Below the pieces are notes generated by a model. It saw nothing but the letters and a program-made list of their open reading frames with translations. It did not search any database and was not told the DNA's origin. Positions 43,178 to 51,894 of a DNA stretch of 64,000 nt are shown here, one piece after another; position 1 is the first letter of the stretch; each line of letters starts with the position of its first letter. Source of the stretch: Nocardioides sp. InS609-2 (GTDB lineage: Bacteria > Actinomycetota > Actinomycetes > Propionibacteriales > Nocardioidaceae); the NCBI RefSeq assembly GCF_023208195.1, contig NZ_CP060034.1, forward strand, positions 3,348,001 through 3,412,000, written 5' to 3'. The translations under genes were made by a program, and so were the position numbers.

Positions 43178-43947
43178 GCAAAGTCCTTAGGGTTGATGGC
43201 GATCCAGAGGTGCTCGGCCCGGGCGACCACGCGGCCGTCGGGGTCGTAGAGCGTGGCGGCGGTGAAGGTCTTGCGGCCATCCTCGCCGAGCAACTGTCCG
43301 ACCACGACGTGCTCGTCGCCGACCACCGGCAGAGTGTCCACCTGCGCAGTGATCCGGCCGAGCACCATCGGCCGCTCCTCGAGATCGCTGGCCCAGCCGC
43401 CCACGCAGTCGAGGGCGGCCCAGGTGACGGCGAGCGACGTACGCCGTACGTCGTCGACGTAGGTGTGGAAGTCCTCGGCCAGGCTCTCGTGCGGCGTCCA
43501 GGTGGCCGCGACTCGGGTGCCGCCGTCGGCGGCGGAGGCGACCGGGCCGGGGAAGATCCGCAGCCCGTCGCCCTCCTCGCGCCCGGTGCCGCAGACGAAA
43601 CAGGTCGGGAACGGTGAGTGACGCAGCCCCGGGTACGACGCCTCGGCGGCGCGCGCCGCATCGGCCTCGACCGGGTCGACCGTCGTGAGGGTGGCGTCGA
43701 CGGTGCGCGCCTCGGCGACGGTTGCGCCCTCGAACGCGGCAACCGCGAGGTCGTCGGTCGTGCTGACGGTCAGCTCGGTGTCGAGTGGCGGCGGCTGGCG
43801 CAGCGACACCTCGATCGCGGGCCACGCGTCGGCGCGGTTGTCGGGGGACTCGTGGTCGACCAGGGCCGCGAGGGCGCCGGCGGTCCAGCCTCCGTTGCCC
43901 GACGAAGGTGGTCCGCAGAAGCGGCGGGGCACGATCAGCTCGGTCAC
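43174..43947 (-). CDS. Hotdog-fold thioesterase-like protein
   Basis: 257 residues, GTG start. The layout resembles double-hotdog acyl-CoA thioesterase-like proteins of actinobacteria: an N-terminal half with FCGPPSSGNGGWTAGALAALVD and a C-terminal half with VAATWTPHESLAED...TSLAVTWAALDCVGGWA and HLWIAINPKDF. TCFVCGTGREEGDGLRIFPG in the middle has a CxxC pair. Specific substrate unknown. It is translationally coupled to the GH13 gene, but a functional link is not obvious. Confidence 0.75.
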   Translation of the reverse strand: MTELIVPRRFCGPPSSGNGGWTAGALAALVDHESPDNRADAWPAIEVSLRQPPPLDTELTVSTTDDLAVAAFEGATVAEARTVDATLTTVDPVEADAARAAEASYPGLRHSPFPTCFVCGTGREEGDGLRIFPGPVASAADGGTRVAATWTPHESLAEDFHTYVDDVRRTSLAVTWAALDCVGGWASDLEERPMVLGRITAQVDTLPVVGDEHVVVGQLLGEDGRKTFTAATLYDPDGRVVARAEHLWIAINPKDFA

Positions 43948-44007
43948 GGGCCCAACCCTGCCACCTGCCGTCTCAGTGGGCACGATGGCATAGGACACAA
44001 TGGGGTG

Positions 44008-44694
44008 GTGAGCGACCTGATCGACACCACCGAGATGTACCTCCGCACCATCTATGAACTGGTGGAGGAGGGCATCACCCCGTTGCGCGCGCGCATCGCC
44101 GAGCGGCTGCACCAGAGCGGACCGACGGTGTCGCAGACGGTGGCCCGCATGCAGCGCGACGGCCTGCTCACCGTCGAGGGCGACCGCCACCTCCAGCTCA
44201 CCGGAGAGGGCACCCGGCTCGCGACCCGCGTCATGCGAAAGCACCGGCTCGCCGAGCGGCTGCTCACCGACGTCATCGGGCTCGACTGGGAGCTCGCGCA
44301 CGTGGAGGCGTGTCGCTGGGAGCACGTCATGTCCGAGACGGTCGAGCGCCGGCTCATCGATCTGCTCGACCACCCCACGTCGTCGCCGTACGGCAATCCG
44401 ATCCCGGGCCTCGACGAGCTCGGCGAGAGCGGCATGGGCGAGGAGTTCATGGAGGGCGTCGAGCCGCTCGCCAACGCCGCCGGCGACGCCGAGTCCCGCG
44501 TGCACATCCGCCGCATCTCCGAGGAGATGCAGAAGGACAAGTCGCTGATGACCGCGCTGCGGCGCGTCGGCGCCTTGCCCGACACCACCGTCACCGTCAT
44601 CGCCACCGAGAGCGGCGTGCTCGTCGGCTCCGGGGGCGAGACCGCCGAGGTCGACCTCGAGGCGGCCGACCACATCTTCGTCACGGCGCTCTGA
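44008..44694 (+). CDS. DtxR/IdeR-family metal-dependent regulator
   Basis: 228 residues. N-terminal winged helix (TTEMYLRTIYELVEEGITPLRARIAERLHQSGPTVSQTVARMQRDGLL), metal-binding/dimer domain (RVMRKHRLAERLLTDVIGLDWELAHVEACRWEHVMSE with the His/Glu/Cys ligands) and a C-terminal SH3-like domain (ALPDTTVTVIATESGVLVGS). Iron or manganese is the usual co-repressor. GTG at 44008 is preferred because a -10-like CACAAT (43996-44001) ends 6 nt upstream and no Shine-Dalgarno is present, suggesting leaderless translation. Confidence 0.93.
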   Translation: MSDLIDTTEMYLRTIYELVEEGITPLRARIAERLHQSGPTVSQTVARMQRDGLLTVEGDRHLQLTGEGTRLATRVMRKHRLAERLLTDVIGLDWELAHVEACRWEHVMSETVERRLIDLLDHPTSSPYGNPIPGLDELGESGMGEEFMEGVEPLANAAGDAESRVHIRRISEEMQKDKSLMTALRRVGALPDTTVTVIATESGVLVGSGGETAEVDLEAADHIFVTAL

Positions 44695-44704
44695 GGCCGC
44701 GGCA

Positions 44705-44758
44705 CGGTCTCCCGCCTGGGCGGGGGACCGTCAACTTCGTGGGGCATGCAAACCCCAC
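44705..44758. terminator. Paired hairpins between dtxR-type gene and sirtuin gene
   Basis: CGGTCTCCCGCC with GGCGGGGGACCG (44705-44730, one mismatch) and GTGGGG with CCCCAC (44739-44758), the second followed by AAA on the plus strand. They lie between two converging genes and probably terminate both directions. Confidence 0.6.
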
Positions 44759-44791
44759 AAACCTGTCGACACGCCCACAAAGGACGTGGGA

Positions 44792-45625
44792 CTAGCGGCT
44801 GGCCGACGCCTGTCGCACGCCGTCCCGGCTGGCCGCCAGCGACGTCAGGAACTCGCTGCACCCCGCGTCGAGCTTGTACGACGCCAGCGCGTCGCCGCGG
44901 GTCGCGCCCCGGTTGACGATCACGACCGGGGTGCGCCGGCTCGCCGCCCGCTTTACGAACCGCAGCCCGCTCATCACCGTCAGTGACGACCCCACCACGA
45001 GCAGCGCTCCGTCGGCGTCGCCCAGCGCCTCGACGGCCGAGTAGCACCGCTCGACCCGCGGGCCCGGCACGTTCTCGCCGAAGAACACCACGTCCGGCTT
45101 CACCATCCCGCCGCACCCGTCGCACGCAGGCACCACGAAGTCGGCGGTCTCGTCGAGCTCCACGTCGCCGTCCGGACGGGTGGCGACGTCGGCATGGCGC
45201 TCGGCCCAGCCCGGGTTGAGCTCGTTCATCCGCTGCTGCATAACTACCCGTGTCGACGTCTCGCGGCAGTCCAGACAGATCACGTCGGAGACCCGCCCGT
45301 GCAGCGCGACCACCTGGCGCGACCCCGCCTGCTCGTGCAGGCCGTCGACGTTCTGGGTGATCAGCAGCTCGGGGTCCAGCCGCGCGAGCGCGCGGTGCCC
45401 GGCATTGGGAGTGGCCGTGCCCATGCGCCCCCACCCGACATGGCTGCGGGCCCAGTAGTGCCGTCTCGCCTCCGGACCGGAGCGGAACTCCTGAATGTTC
45501 ATCGGCTGCCGCGGCACCGACCCCGGACCGCGGTAGTCGGGGATCCCCGAGTCCGTCGACAGCCCAGCCCCGGTGAGTACGACGAGTGGCCGGTCGGCCA
45601 GGAACTCGACGACGCCGAGCGTCAC
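44792..45625 (-). CDS. NAD-dependent protein deacetylase (Sir2 family)
   Basis: 277 residues. GAGLSTDSGIPDYRG (NAD binding), LLITQNVDGLH, catalytic His in VVALHGRV, and a zinc site formed by CLDC and CDGC. The product of its reaction, O-acetyl-ADP-ribose, is the substrate of macrodomain hydrolases like the one at 683-1177. GTG start overlapping the stop of the DUF2277 gene (GTGA). Confidence 0.95.
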   Translation of the reverse strand: MTLGVVEFLADRPLVVLTGAGLSTDSGIPDYRGPGSVPRQPMNIQEFRSGPEARRHYWARSHVGWGRMGTATPNAGHRALARLDPELLITQNVDGLHEQAGSRQVVALHGRVSDVICLDCRETSTRVVMQQRMNELNPGWAERHADVATRPDGDVELDETADFVVPACDGCGGMVKPDVVFFGENVPGPRVERCYSAVEALGDADGALLVVGSSLTVMSGLRFVKRAASRRTPVVIVNRGATRGDALASYKLDAGCSEFLTSLAASRDGVRQASASR

Positions 45626-45891
45626 GTGCCGTACCGCAGCTCCGCCCGGGCACGCGCCTTCGCAGCCTCGACGTCACGGTCCTTCGGCGGCGCGTTGGTG
45701 ACCATGTTGTCGAGCAGGTGCCGGGTGATGTGCGTGATCTCGTGCACGGCGTGGTCGAACGCCTCCTGGTTGGCCTGCGACGGCTTGGTCGTCCCGCTGA
45801 CCTTGCGGACGAACTGCAGCGCGGCGGCAGCGACCTCGTCCCTGGTGGCCGGCGGCTCGAAGTTGTTGAGCGGTCTGATGTTGCGGCACAT
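45622..45891 (-). CDS. DUF2277 family protein
   Basis: 89 residues. The start MCRNIRPLNNFEPPATRDEVAAAALQFVRKVSG and the tail PPKDRDVEAAKARARAELR are the signature of the small DUF2277 family, common in actinobacteria. Function unknown. Overlaps the sirtuin start by 4 nt, so the two are co-expressed. Confidence 0.9.
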   Translation of the reverse strand: MCRNIRPLNNFEPPATRDEVAAAALQFVRKVSGTTKPSQANQEAFDHAVHEITHITRHLLDNMVTNAPPKDRDVEAAKARARAELRYGT

Positions 45892-45930
45892 GGCCCCAGA
45901 ATAGGCGGAGCGGATACGCCAGGAAATGCC

Positions 45931-47823
45931 TCACAGGTCCAGGAACGAGACCCCGTCGCCGGTGACCAGCACGACCTTTCCCGACGGCAGTGGCACCAGC
46001 CGGACCTGTTCGATCTCCTCGCCGTACTCCACCGGCACGAGCTCGTCGTCCATCCGGCCGTCAGCGAGCCGAAGCACGGACACCCACCCGGTGCGCCCCT
46101 GCCAGCCCTTCGACACGACGGTCAGCGCCATGCGCTGGTCGGGCAGCCAGGTGAACTGGCGCGGGTCGATGGCGGCACCGGCCTGCGAGTAGCGCGGGTA
46201 CTCCACCGTGTCGAGGCGGCGCGGGTCGGTCAGGTCGGTGACGTCGAAGAGGGCCGCCTGGGCGCCGGTGATGCTGCCGCTCAGGTCGCCGGCCTGGCCG
46301 ATGCCGATCATCCGGTCGGAGCCGAGCGGGTGAAGATACTCGCTGTAGCCGGGGATCTTCAGCACCCCGAGCGAGGCCGGCTCCTCGACGTCGGTGAGGT
46401 CGACGGCGTACAGCGGGTCGACCTGGCGGAACGTCACCAGGATCGCGAGCTCGTCGAACCACCGCACCGACTTGATGTCCTCGTTGGGGCCGAGCCCGTC
46501 CAGCCGGCCGACCTCGTCGAGCTCGCCGTCGTCCTCGCGCAGGGTCACGATCGAGTTGAAGTTGCCGGTCGCCTGTGTCGCGCCGAGGGCCAGCCGCAGC
46601 ACCCCGTCGGCGGAGTCCATCGCCCAGCGGTCCCGGATCATGCCGTCGACCTCGCCGGAAGCGACGTACTCGGTGGCGGCGCCGTCGAGGGCGAACGCGT
46701 AGAGCTGCGTCGTTCCGTCCGGCAGCTGTCCCTCCGGAGGGAAGATCCGCAGGTCCGTGGACTGGCAGCACCAGCCCCAGCCGGCGCTGGTCGCGAGGTA
46801 CATCCGGTCCGTCGAGAAGTACGTCGTCTGCGCTTCCGTCGCGACCGACGCGACGGTGCGGTCGGCCGACTGTGAGGGGTCGAGCCCGACCACGGTCATG
46901 GTGCCGAGCGCGGCTTCGTCGTCGGACGGCACGGCGACCTCGCCGCAGTCGGCGACCAGCTCGCCGCTGGCCGGGTCGACAGTGTCGTCGTCGGTCACCT
47001 CCACCGCGTGCGGCAGCCAGTCGTCGAGGGTGCTGGCGCGCACGAGCTCCTCGTTCTTCCGCTGCGCGCTCTGCTCACCCAGGTCACCGTCGGGCGTCAC
47101 GAAGTCGAGCTCCGGCAACCCGTTGCTCAGCACCAGCCGCAGCACGTCGCCGTTCTGCCGCGTCGTGACCAGCGTGGCGTCGTACGCCCAGGCGCCCGTC
47201 ACCATCGGGGCGGCCGGATCGCTGACATCGAGGACGACCATCCGGGTGTCGCCCTCGCGGCGCGGCAGGCTGGCGCCGAACGCGACCACCTGGTCGCCGA
47301 CGAGCAGGATCTCGGCGTCGGCGATGCCGTCGAGGTCGAGGCTGGCGAGCTCGGTCACCTCGTCGCCCGTCGCGTCGTACGTCGTGAGCTCGTCGTCGTC
47401 GATCCGGTAGACGTGCTCGCCGTCGGTCTTCACGACGTCGGGCTCGTCGACGCCGGCCTCCTGCACGTTGGTGCCGGTCTCGCTGTTGGTCACCCGGGTC
47501 GTGGGCGGTGACGCGGCTTCGACCTTGCCGGTGGACAGCTCGGCGTCACCGGTGGCGTACATGACATCGCCGCCCATGCCCCAGCCCCACGGCCCAACCA
47601 GGTCGATGGCGCGCTGGATGTAGGAGTCGAGCAGGTCGTCGCACGACGCGCCCGTGGTGAGGTCGGCGTTCACGAGCTGGAGGGGGGTGGTGTGCGCGCG
47701 CGGCGGCGTCGCCACGTCCGTCCCGTCGGCGGCGACGAGCACCCCCGCACCGAAGGCCGTGACGAGCGCCGCTGCCCCCGCCACTGCCGTGATCACCCGT
47801 CGTCGCGCCTGGACTGTTCGCAT
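45931..47823 (-). CDS. Secreted beta-propeller domain protein
   Basis: 630 residues with an N-terminal signal or anchor segment (VITAVAGAAALVTAFGAGVLVAA). The conserved block TNVQEAGVDEPDVVKTDGEHVYRIDDDELTTYDAT opens a long region of repeated strands, as in the beta-propeller family (PF09826) of secreted bacterial and archaeal proteins. A CCQ motif follows near the middle. Function is unknown for the family. Start at 47823 (MRTVQARRRV) chosen because upstream residues do not look like a signal peptide. Confidence 0.85.
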   Translation of the reverse strand: MRTVQARRRVITAVAGAAALVTAFGAGVLVAADGTDVATPPRAHTTPLQLVNADLTTGASCDDLLDSYIQRAIDLVGPWGWGMGGDVMYATGDAELSTGKVEAASPPTTRVTNSETGTNVQEAGVDEPDVVKTDGEHVYRIDDDELTTYDATGDEVTELASLDLDGIADAEILLVGDQVVAFGASLPRREGDTRMVVLDVSDPAAPMVTGAWAYDATLVTTRQNGDVLRLVLSNGLPELDFVTPDGDLGEQSAQRKNEELVRASTLDDWLPHAVEVTDDDTVDPASGELVADCGEVAVPSDDEAALGTMTVVGLDPSQSADRTVASVATEAQTTYFSTDRMYLATSAGWGWCCQSTDLRIFPPEGQLPDGTTQLYAFALDGAATEYVASGEVDGMIRDRWAMDSADGVLRLALGATQATGNFNSIVTLREDDGELDEVGRLDGLGPNEDIKSVRWFDELAILVTFRQVDPLYAVDLTDVEEPASLGVLKIPGYSEYLHPLGSDRMIGIGQAGDLSGSITGAQAALFDVTDLTDPRRLDTVEYPRYSQAGAAIDPRQFTWLPDQRMALTVVSKGWQGRTGWVSVLRLADGRMDDELVPVEYGEEIEQVRLVPLPSGKVVLVTGDGVSFLDL

Positions 47824-47878
47824 GTGCACTGGGACGGGCGGGGTGTTGTGACGGTTCCGCGACTGCGACGATGACGCT

Positions 47879-49051
47879 ATGGCTGCAGCCCGCGAGTTCG
47901 ACATCGTGCTCTTCGGAGCGACCGGCTTCACCGGCGGCCTGACCGCTGACTACCTGGCCACGCACGCGCCCGCCGGGCTGCGCTGGGCGCTGGCCGGCCG
48001 CAACCCCGACAAGCTCCAGCGGGTGCGCGACCGCGTGGCCTCCCTCGACGAGCGCTGGGAGGAGCTGCCGCTCCTGCACGCCGAAGTCAACGACGCCGAC
48101 TCCCTCACCGCGGTCGCCGAGCGCGCCAAGGTCGTCATCACCACCGTCGGCCCCTATCTCGAGTACGGCGAGCCGCTGGTCGCCGCGTGTGCCGCTGCCG
48201 GCACCGACTACGTCGACCTCACCGGCGAGCCCGAGTTCGTCGACCGGATGTGGACCGCCCACCACGCGACGGCCGTCGAGTCCGGCGCCCGCATCGTGCA
48301 CGCGTGCGGCTTCGACTCGATCCCGCACGACCTCGGCGCGCTGTTCACCGTCAGGCACCTGCCCGACGACCAGCCGATCAACCTGCGCGGCGTGGTCCGC
48401 GCCAAGGGCATGTTCTCCGGCGGCACCTTCCACTCGGCGATGAACGCCTTCTCCCGGGCCAAGCAGATGAAGGAGGCCAGTGGCGCCCGCCGCTCCGCCG
48501 AGCCCCGCCCCGAGGGCCGGTCGTCGAAGCCCGCCGGCGCGAAGCCGCAGCGTGACCCGGTGCTCGGCTACTGGCTGCTTCCGCTCCCGACCATCGACCC
48601 GATCGTGGTGGCCCGCAGCGGCGCTGCCCTGCCGGTGTACGGACCGAAGTTCCGCTATTCACACTTCGCCGGCACCCGCACCCTTCGGTACGCCGGGGGT
48701 GCCGCTCTCGGCGTGACCGCTCTGGGCCTCGCCGCCCAGGTGAAGCCGGTCAGGAACCTGCTGCTCAAGCGGGTGCCGCAGGGTGAGGGTCCCGATCAGG
48801 CCCGCCGCGACGCGTCGTGGTTCACCGTGCACTTCGTCGGCGAGGCCGGTGGGCAGACCGTGCACACCTTGGTCTCCGGCGGCGACCCCGGCTACACGGA
48901 GACCGCGAAGATGCTGGCCCAGAGCGCGCTCTGCCTCGCCTTCGACGACCTGCCGCCCACCGCCGGCCAGGTCACCACCGCCCAGGCCATGGGCCAGGCG
49001 CTGATCGACCGGCTCCAGGCCGAGGGCATCACGTTCGAGGTCGTCGCCTGA
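47879..49051 (+). CDS. Trans-acting enoyl reductase / saccharopine dehydrogenase-like protein
   Basis: 390 residues. N-terminal NAD(P)-binding fold FDIVLFGATGFTGGLTADYLATHAP, then the family block TVGPYLEYGEPLVAACAAAGTDYVDLTGEPEFV and HACGFDSIPHDLGALF. These match the saccharopine-dehydrogenase-like proteins of actinobacteria that include the mycobacterial trans-acting enoyl reductase Rv2953. A single hydrophobic segment near residue 270 may anchor it to the membrane. Substrate unknown. GACGAT (47867-47872) 6 nt before the ATG and no Shine-Dalgarno suggest a leaderless mRNA. Confidence 0.88.
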   Translation: MAAAREFDIVLFGATGFTGGLTADYLATHAPAGLRWALAGRNPDKLQRVRDRVASLDERWEELPLLHAEVNDADSLTAVAERAKVVITTVGPYLEYGEPLVAACAAAGTDYVDLTGEPEFVDRMWTAHHATAVESGARIVHACGFDSIPHDLGALFTVRHLPDDQPINLRGVVRAKGMFSGGTFHSAMNAFSRAKQMKEASGARRSAEPRPEGRSSKPAGAKPQRDPVLGYWLLPLPTIDPIVVARSGAALPVYGPKFRYSHFAGTRTLRYAGGAALGVTALGLAAQVKPVRNLLLKRVPQGEGPDQARRDASWFTVHFVGEAGGQTVHTLVSGGDPGYTETAKMLAQSALCLAFDDLPPTAGQVTTAQAMGQALIDRLQAEGITFEVVA

Positions 49052-49105
49052 GCGCACACGCTGCGTGGCAAGATGTGCCCCGGCCGTCCGTCCCGAGACG
49101 GCCCC

Positions 49106-49178
49106 GCCCCAGTAGCTCAGTGGATAGAGCAGCCGCCTCCTAAGCGAAAGGTCGCAGGTTCGACTCCTGCCTGGGGCA
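49106..49178 (+). tRNA. tRNA-Arg(CCT)
   Basis: Cloverleaf: acceptor GCCCCAG (49106-49112) with CTGGGGC (49171-49177), D-stem GCTC/GAGC, anticodon loop CTCCTAA with anticodon CCT (49139-49141), T-stem GCAGG/CCTGC with TTCGACT loop, discriminator A at 49178. CCA is not encoded. The anticodon stem GCCGC/GCGAA pairs only in the three base pairs next to the loop; the upper two positions are C-A and G-A. Confidence 0.9.
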
Positions 49179-49331
49179 CTCGACGGCACGTCCCGCCGAC
49201 CAGCCGGTAACGCAGCGGAGTTGGTGGTACGGCGGCGGGGCGAGCACACTATTTGCGCAGGTCGCGTAGGTTCGACCCAGTTCAGCCCCGCCGGTCTTCC
49301 CCGGCCCGTCAGCAGCCCGAGGTGCACGAGC

Positions 49332-50573
49332 GTGTCCGAAACAGAGACCGACGAGTCATCGGAGCGCCCGGCTGCGCCCAAGAGACGGGGCCGTGTCAAG
49401 AAGAAGCACACCGTCGGGTACGTCCTACTCAGCTCGCTTGTGGTCCTGGCCCTGGTCACCGGTCTCGCGGTGGTGTTCCTCTACCGCAGCCTCAACGGCA
49501 ACCTCAACGTCGTCGACGTCATGGGCGAGGTCGACAACAGTCCTGACAAGGTCAAGGTCGAAGGACCCAAGCAGCCGATCAACGTCCTGGTCATGGGCTC
49601 CGACACCCGCGAGGGCGAGGGTAACCAGATCGACGGCGAGAGCGGCGCGGCGGGCTCCGACACCACCATCTTGTTCCACCTCTCCGCCGACCGCACCCGG
49701 GCCTACGGCGTCAGTATCCCGCGCGACTCGCTAGTCACCCGCCCCGACTGCGGCAAGGACAACGAGATCGAGGGTGGCACCGACCAGATGTGGAACGCCG
49801 CCTACAGCCTGGGCGAGCAGGCCTGCACGATCGAGCAGTTCCAGGAACTCACCGACATCGCCATCGATCACTACGTCGTGCTCGACTTCAACGGCTTCCG
49901 TGACATGGTCGACGCCATCGACGGCGTCCCGGTCTGCATCCCCGAGGACATCGAGGATCCCGAGCACAACATCTCAATCCCAAGGGGCAAGCGCGACATC
50001 AAGGGCGCCGAGGCGCTCAGCTACGTGCGCGTCCGCTACGACGTAGGCGACGGCTCGGACATCAGCCGCATCTCGCGTCAGCAGACGTTCATCGCCGCGA
50101 TGGCCAAGAAGGTCATCTCCGGCGGCACCCTGACTCGGCCCGACCGGTTGATCGGGTTCCTGCGCGCGGTCACCAGGTCGCTGACCGTCGATCCCGGCCT
50201 GAAGAACCTCAGCAAGATCGGTGGACTGGGTGTCCAGTTCCAGAGCATCGGTCTCGACAACATCCAGTTCCTGACCGTGCCCTTCGCCTACGACCAGCGC
50301 GAGGAGTTCTCCGGTCGCGTCGTCTGGTTGCCCGAGGCCGACTCGTTGTGGCGCAAGCTCCGCAACGACGAGCCGCTGAGCAAGCGCCTCACTTCAGGTG
50401 CCATCGATGCGGCCAATGCTCCCGGCCAGGGCGAGTCGCCCTCGGACACGGAGTCGCCGTCGTCGACGGAGTCGCCCTCCGAGACGACCTCGCCGAGCGC
50501 GCCCCAGTCGCCCACGGCCGAAGAGACCGAGCAGGCCGCCGAGGACGCCGCCGCCAACGGGCTCTGCGCATGA
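49332..50573 (+). CDS. LytR-CpsA-Psr (LCP) family cell-wall ligase
   Basis: 413 residues: a basic cytoplasmic start (PKRRGRVKKKH), one membrane helix (TVGYVLLSSLVVLALVTGLAVVFLY) and an extracytoplasmic LCP domain with INVLVMGSDTREGE, SDTTILFHLSADRTRAYGVSIPRDSLV and YDVGDGSDISRISRQQTFI. LCP enzymes attach undecaprenyl-linked polymers to peptidoglycan. The C-terminal about 50 residues are a Ser/Pro/Glu-rich tail with repeated ESPS units. GTG at 49332 is the first start with a fitting N-terminus; AGGTG lies upstream. Confidence 0.93.
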   Translation: MSETETDESSERPAAPKRRGRVKKKHTVGYVLLSSLVVLALVTGLAVVFLYRSLNGNLNVVDVMGEVDNSPDKVKVEGPKQPINVLVMGSDTREGEGNQIDGESGAAGSDTTILFHLSADRTRAYGVSIPRDSLVTRPDCGKDNEIEGGTDQMWNAAYSLGEQACTIEQFQELTDIAIDHYVVLDFNGFRDMVDAIDGVPVCIPEDIEDPEHNISIPRGKRDIKGAEALSYVRVRYDVGDGSDISRISRQQTFIAAMAKKVISGGTLTRPDRLIGFLRAVTRSLTVDPGLKNLSKIGGLGVQFQSIGLDNIQFLTVPFAYDQREEFSGRVVWLPEADSLWRKLRNDEPLSKRLTSGAIDAANAPGQGESPSDTESPSSTESPSETTSPSAPQSPTAEETEQAAEDAAANGLCA

Positions 50574-50583
50574 CACTCGGCTC

Positions 50584-50757
50584 ATGAGCAGGCCCGACGC
50601 TCCCGAGCCCGAGTGGGTACGCCGCAAGCGGCTGGCCGCCGTGTTCGGCGACGTGCTCCCGGACACCACGAACGACGAGCGTGACCCGGACGAAGCAGCC
50701 AGCGAGGTCGGGTCGGATGCCTGGCTCCGCGCACAAGTGCCTCCCCACCACGGCTGA
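50584..50757 (+). CDS. Small conserved actinobacterial protein
   Basis: 57 residues: MSRPDAPEPEWVRRKRLA, then AAVFGDVLPDTTNDERD and the C-terminal motif WLRAQVPPHHG. I recognise the pattern (PEWVRRRRLAAVFGD and WLRxQxPPHHG) as a small protein widespread in actinobacteria without a known role. It starts 10 nt after the LCP gene and is probably co-transcribed. Confidence 0.75.
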   Translation: MSRPDAPEPEWVRRKRLAAVFGDVLPDTTNDERDPDEAASEVGSDAWLRAQVPPHHG

Positions 50758-50784
50758 GACCGACCCTGCTCAGACATGCGAAAC

Positions 50785-50808
50785 GGCCCGCCCCCGCAGG
50801 GACGGGCC
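50785..50808. terminator. Bidirectional hairpin between small protein gene and mscL
   Basis: GGCCCG at 50785-50790 and CGGGCC at 50803-50808 close a stem that continues through the C-rich and G-rich inner bases around a short loop. On the minus strand GTTTCG follows, on the plus strand ATTCG. It sits between converging genes. Confidence 0.6.
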
Positions 50809-50825
50809 ATTCGTGATGTCTGCCG

Positions 50826-51176
50826 TCAGACGGCGCGGCTGCTCTTCAGAAGGTCGCGGATCTCCTCGAGGAGCGCGATGTCGGCCGGCGTGCCAGATGG
50901 CTCGCTCGGGAAGAACCTCTCCTTGGCCTTGACGTACGGCGTGACCACGAAGAAGTAGACGACCGCGGCCAGCAGCACGAACGAGATCACCGCGTTGAGG
51001 AAGGCTCCGAAGGACTGGGCCTCCGTGCTGAAGTACTCCGAGGCACTGTTGGGCATCAGCCCCGTGAGCCACGCGGTGAACGTCTTGACGACGGCGCCGA
51101 AGGCGACACCGATGATGACGGCCACCGCGAGGTCGACAAGATTGCCTCGAAGGATGAAGTTCTTGAATCCACTCAT
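50826..51176 (-). CDS. mscL: Large-conductance mechanosensitive channel MscL
   Basis: 116 residues, close to the usual MscL length. MSGFKNFILRGNLVDLAVAVIIGVAFGAVVKTF is the N-terminal helix and first membrane span with the pore-lining glycines; the second span is FGAFLNAVISFVLLAAVVYFFVV, followed by the charged C-terminal helix. MscL opens under membrane tension during hypo-osmotic shock. Confidence 0.96.
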   Translation of the reverse strand: MSGFKNFILRGNLVDLAVAVIIGVAFGAVVKTFTAWLTGLMPNSASEYFSTEAQSFGAFLNAVISFVLLAAVVYFFVVTPYVKAKERFFPSEPSGTPADIALLEEIRDLLKSSRAV

Positions 51177-51185
51177 GATTTCACG

Positions 51186-51842
51186 CTAGCGGCTCAGGAC
51201 CACGGTCAGGAACTGTGTCACCGCCGCCGCGCCGACACCTGTGACGCGGCTCTCGGGCACTCCCAGCACCACCAGGCGCCCCGGGAGCCCCTCGGTCGCG
51301 GTCGCCTCCTGGCCGCTCGGGAGCGCCAGCACCGGTGCGTCGGTGAGGACGACCTCCGCACCACCCGTCTCCGGGTCGCTCCCCATCACGTCGATCCGGT
51401 CACCCACGCGCAGCAGGGCCACCACCCCTGGGTCGGGGATGCGCACCGGGTAGGCGACCAGGCCGGGGTAGCCCTCGGTCAGCGCCGGGGAGACGAGCCG
51501 AAGGTCGGTGACGGGTTCTCCCCGACGCAGTGGCGCGGCGAGCGTGCGGCCCAGCGGTCGCGGGTCGAGCGAGGCTGGGGCCGTGCCCGCGGCGTACTTC
51601 ACCTCGGTCAGGTCAGCGGCGCCCAGCACCGTGCCGGAGGGCAGGTCGCGGGCGGCGACGAGTACGACGTCACTCGGCGGCGCGGGCGGCCGGGCGGCCT
51701 GGAGGCCGACCAGCACTGCGGCTGCGGCACAGCCGAAGGCGAGCAGCCGGCGGTGGGCGAGCACCCGTCGTCGGTACAGGCGGCGCAACCGGCGGGCCCG
51801 GACGCCCCCGCGGTCACGAAGGTCGGTGAAGGTGGCAGCCAT
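51186..51842 (-). CDS. SAF-domain protein, CpaB/RcpC-like
   Basis: 218 residues: an Arg-rich cytoplasmic start, one membrane helix (LLAFGCAAAAVLVGLQAA), a SAF domain (VVLVAARDLPSGTVLGAADLTEVKYAAG to PLRRGEPVTDLRLV) and an RcpC-like C-terminal part (GDRIDVMGSDPETGGAEVVLTDAPVLA). CpaB/RcpC proteins belong to Flp/tad pilus systems, but no other pilus gene is present in the window. Lies 9 nt from mscL on the same strand. Confidence 0.8.
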   Translation of the reverse strand: MAATFTDLRDRGGVRARRLRRLYRRRVLAHRRLLAFGCAAAAVLVGLQAARPPAPPSDVVLVAARDLPSGTVLGAADLTEVKYAAGTAPASLDPRPLGRTLAAPLRRGEPVTDLRLVSPALTEGYPGLVAYPVRIPDPGVVALLRVGDRIDVMGSDPETGGAEVVLTDAPVLALPSGQEATATEGLPGRLVVLGVPESRVTGVGAAAVTQFLTVVLSR

Positions 51843-51894
51843 GCCCCGACGCTAGGCGGAATCGCGATCGCCCGGCGTCGGTCATCCACAGGCC

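Noticed and set aside
44705..44758. Riboswitch or attenuator after the DtxR-type gene
   Set aside because: Both hairpins lie between converging genes and fit terminators; no gene starts downstream on either strand.
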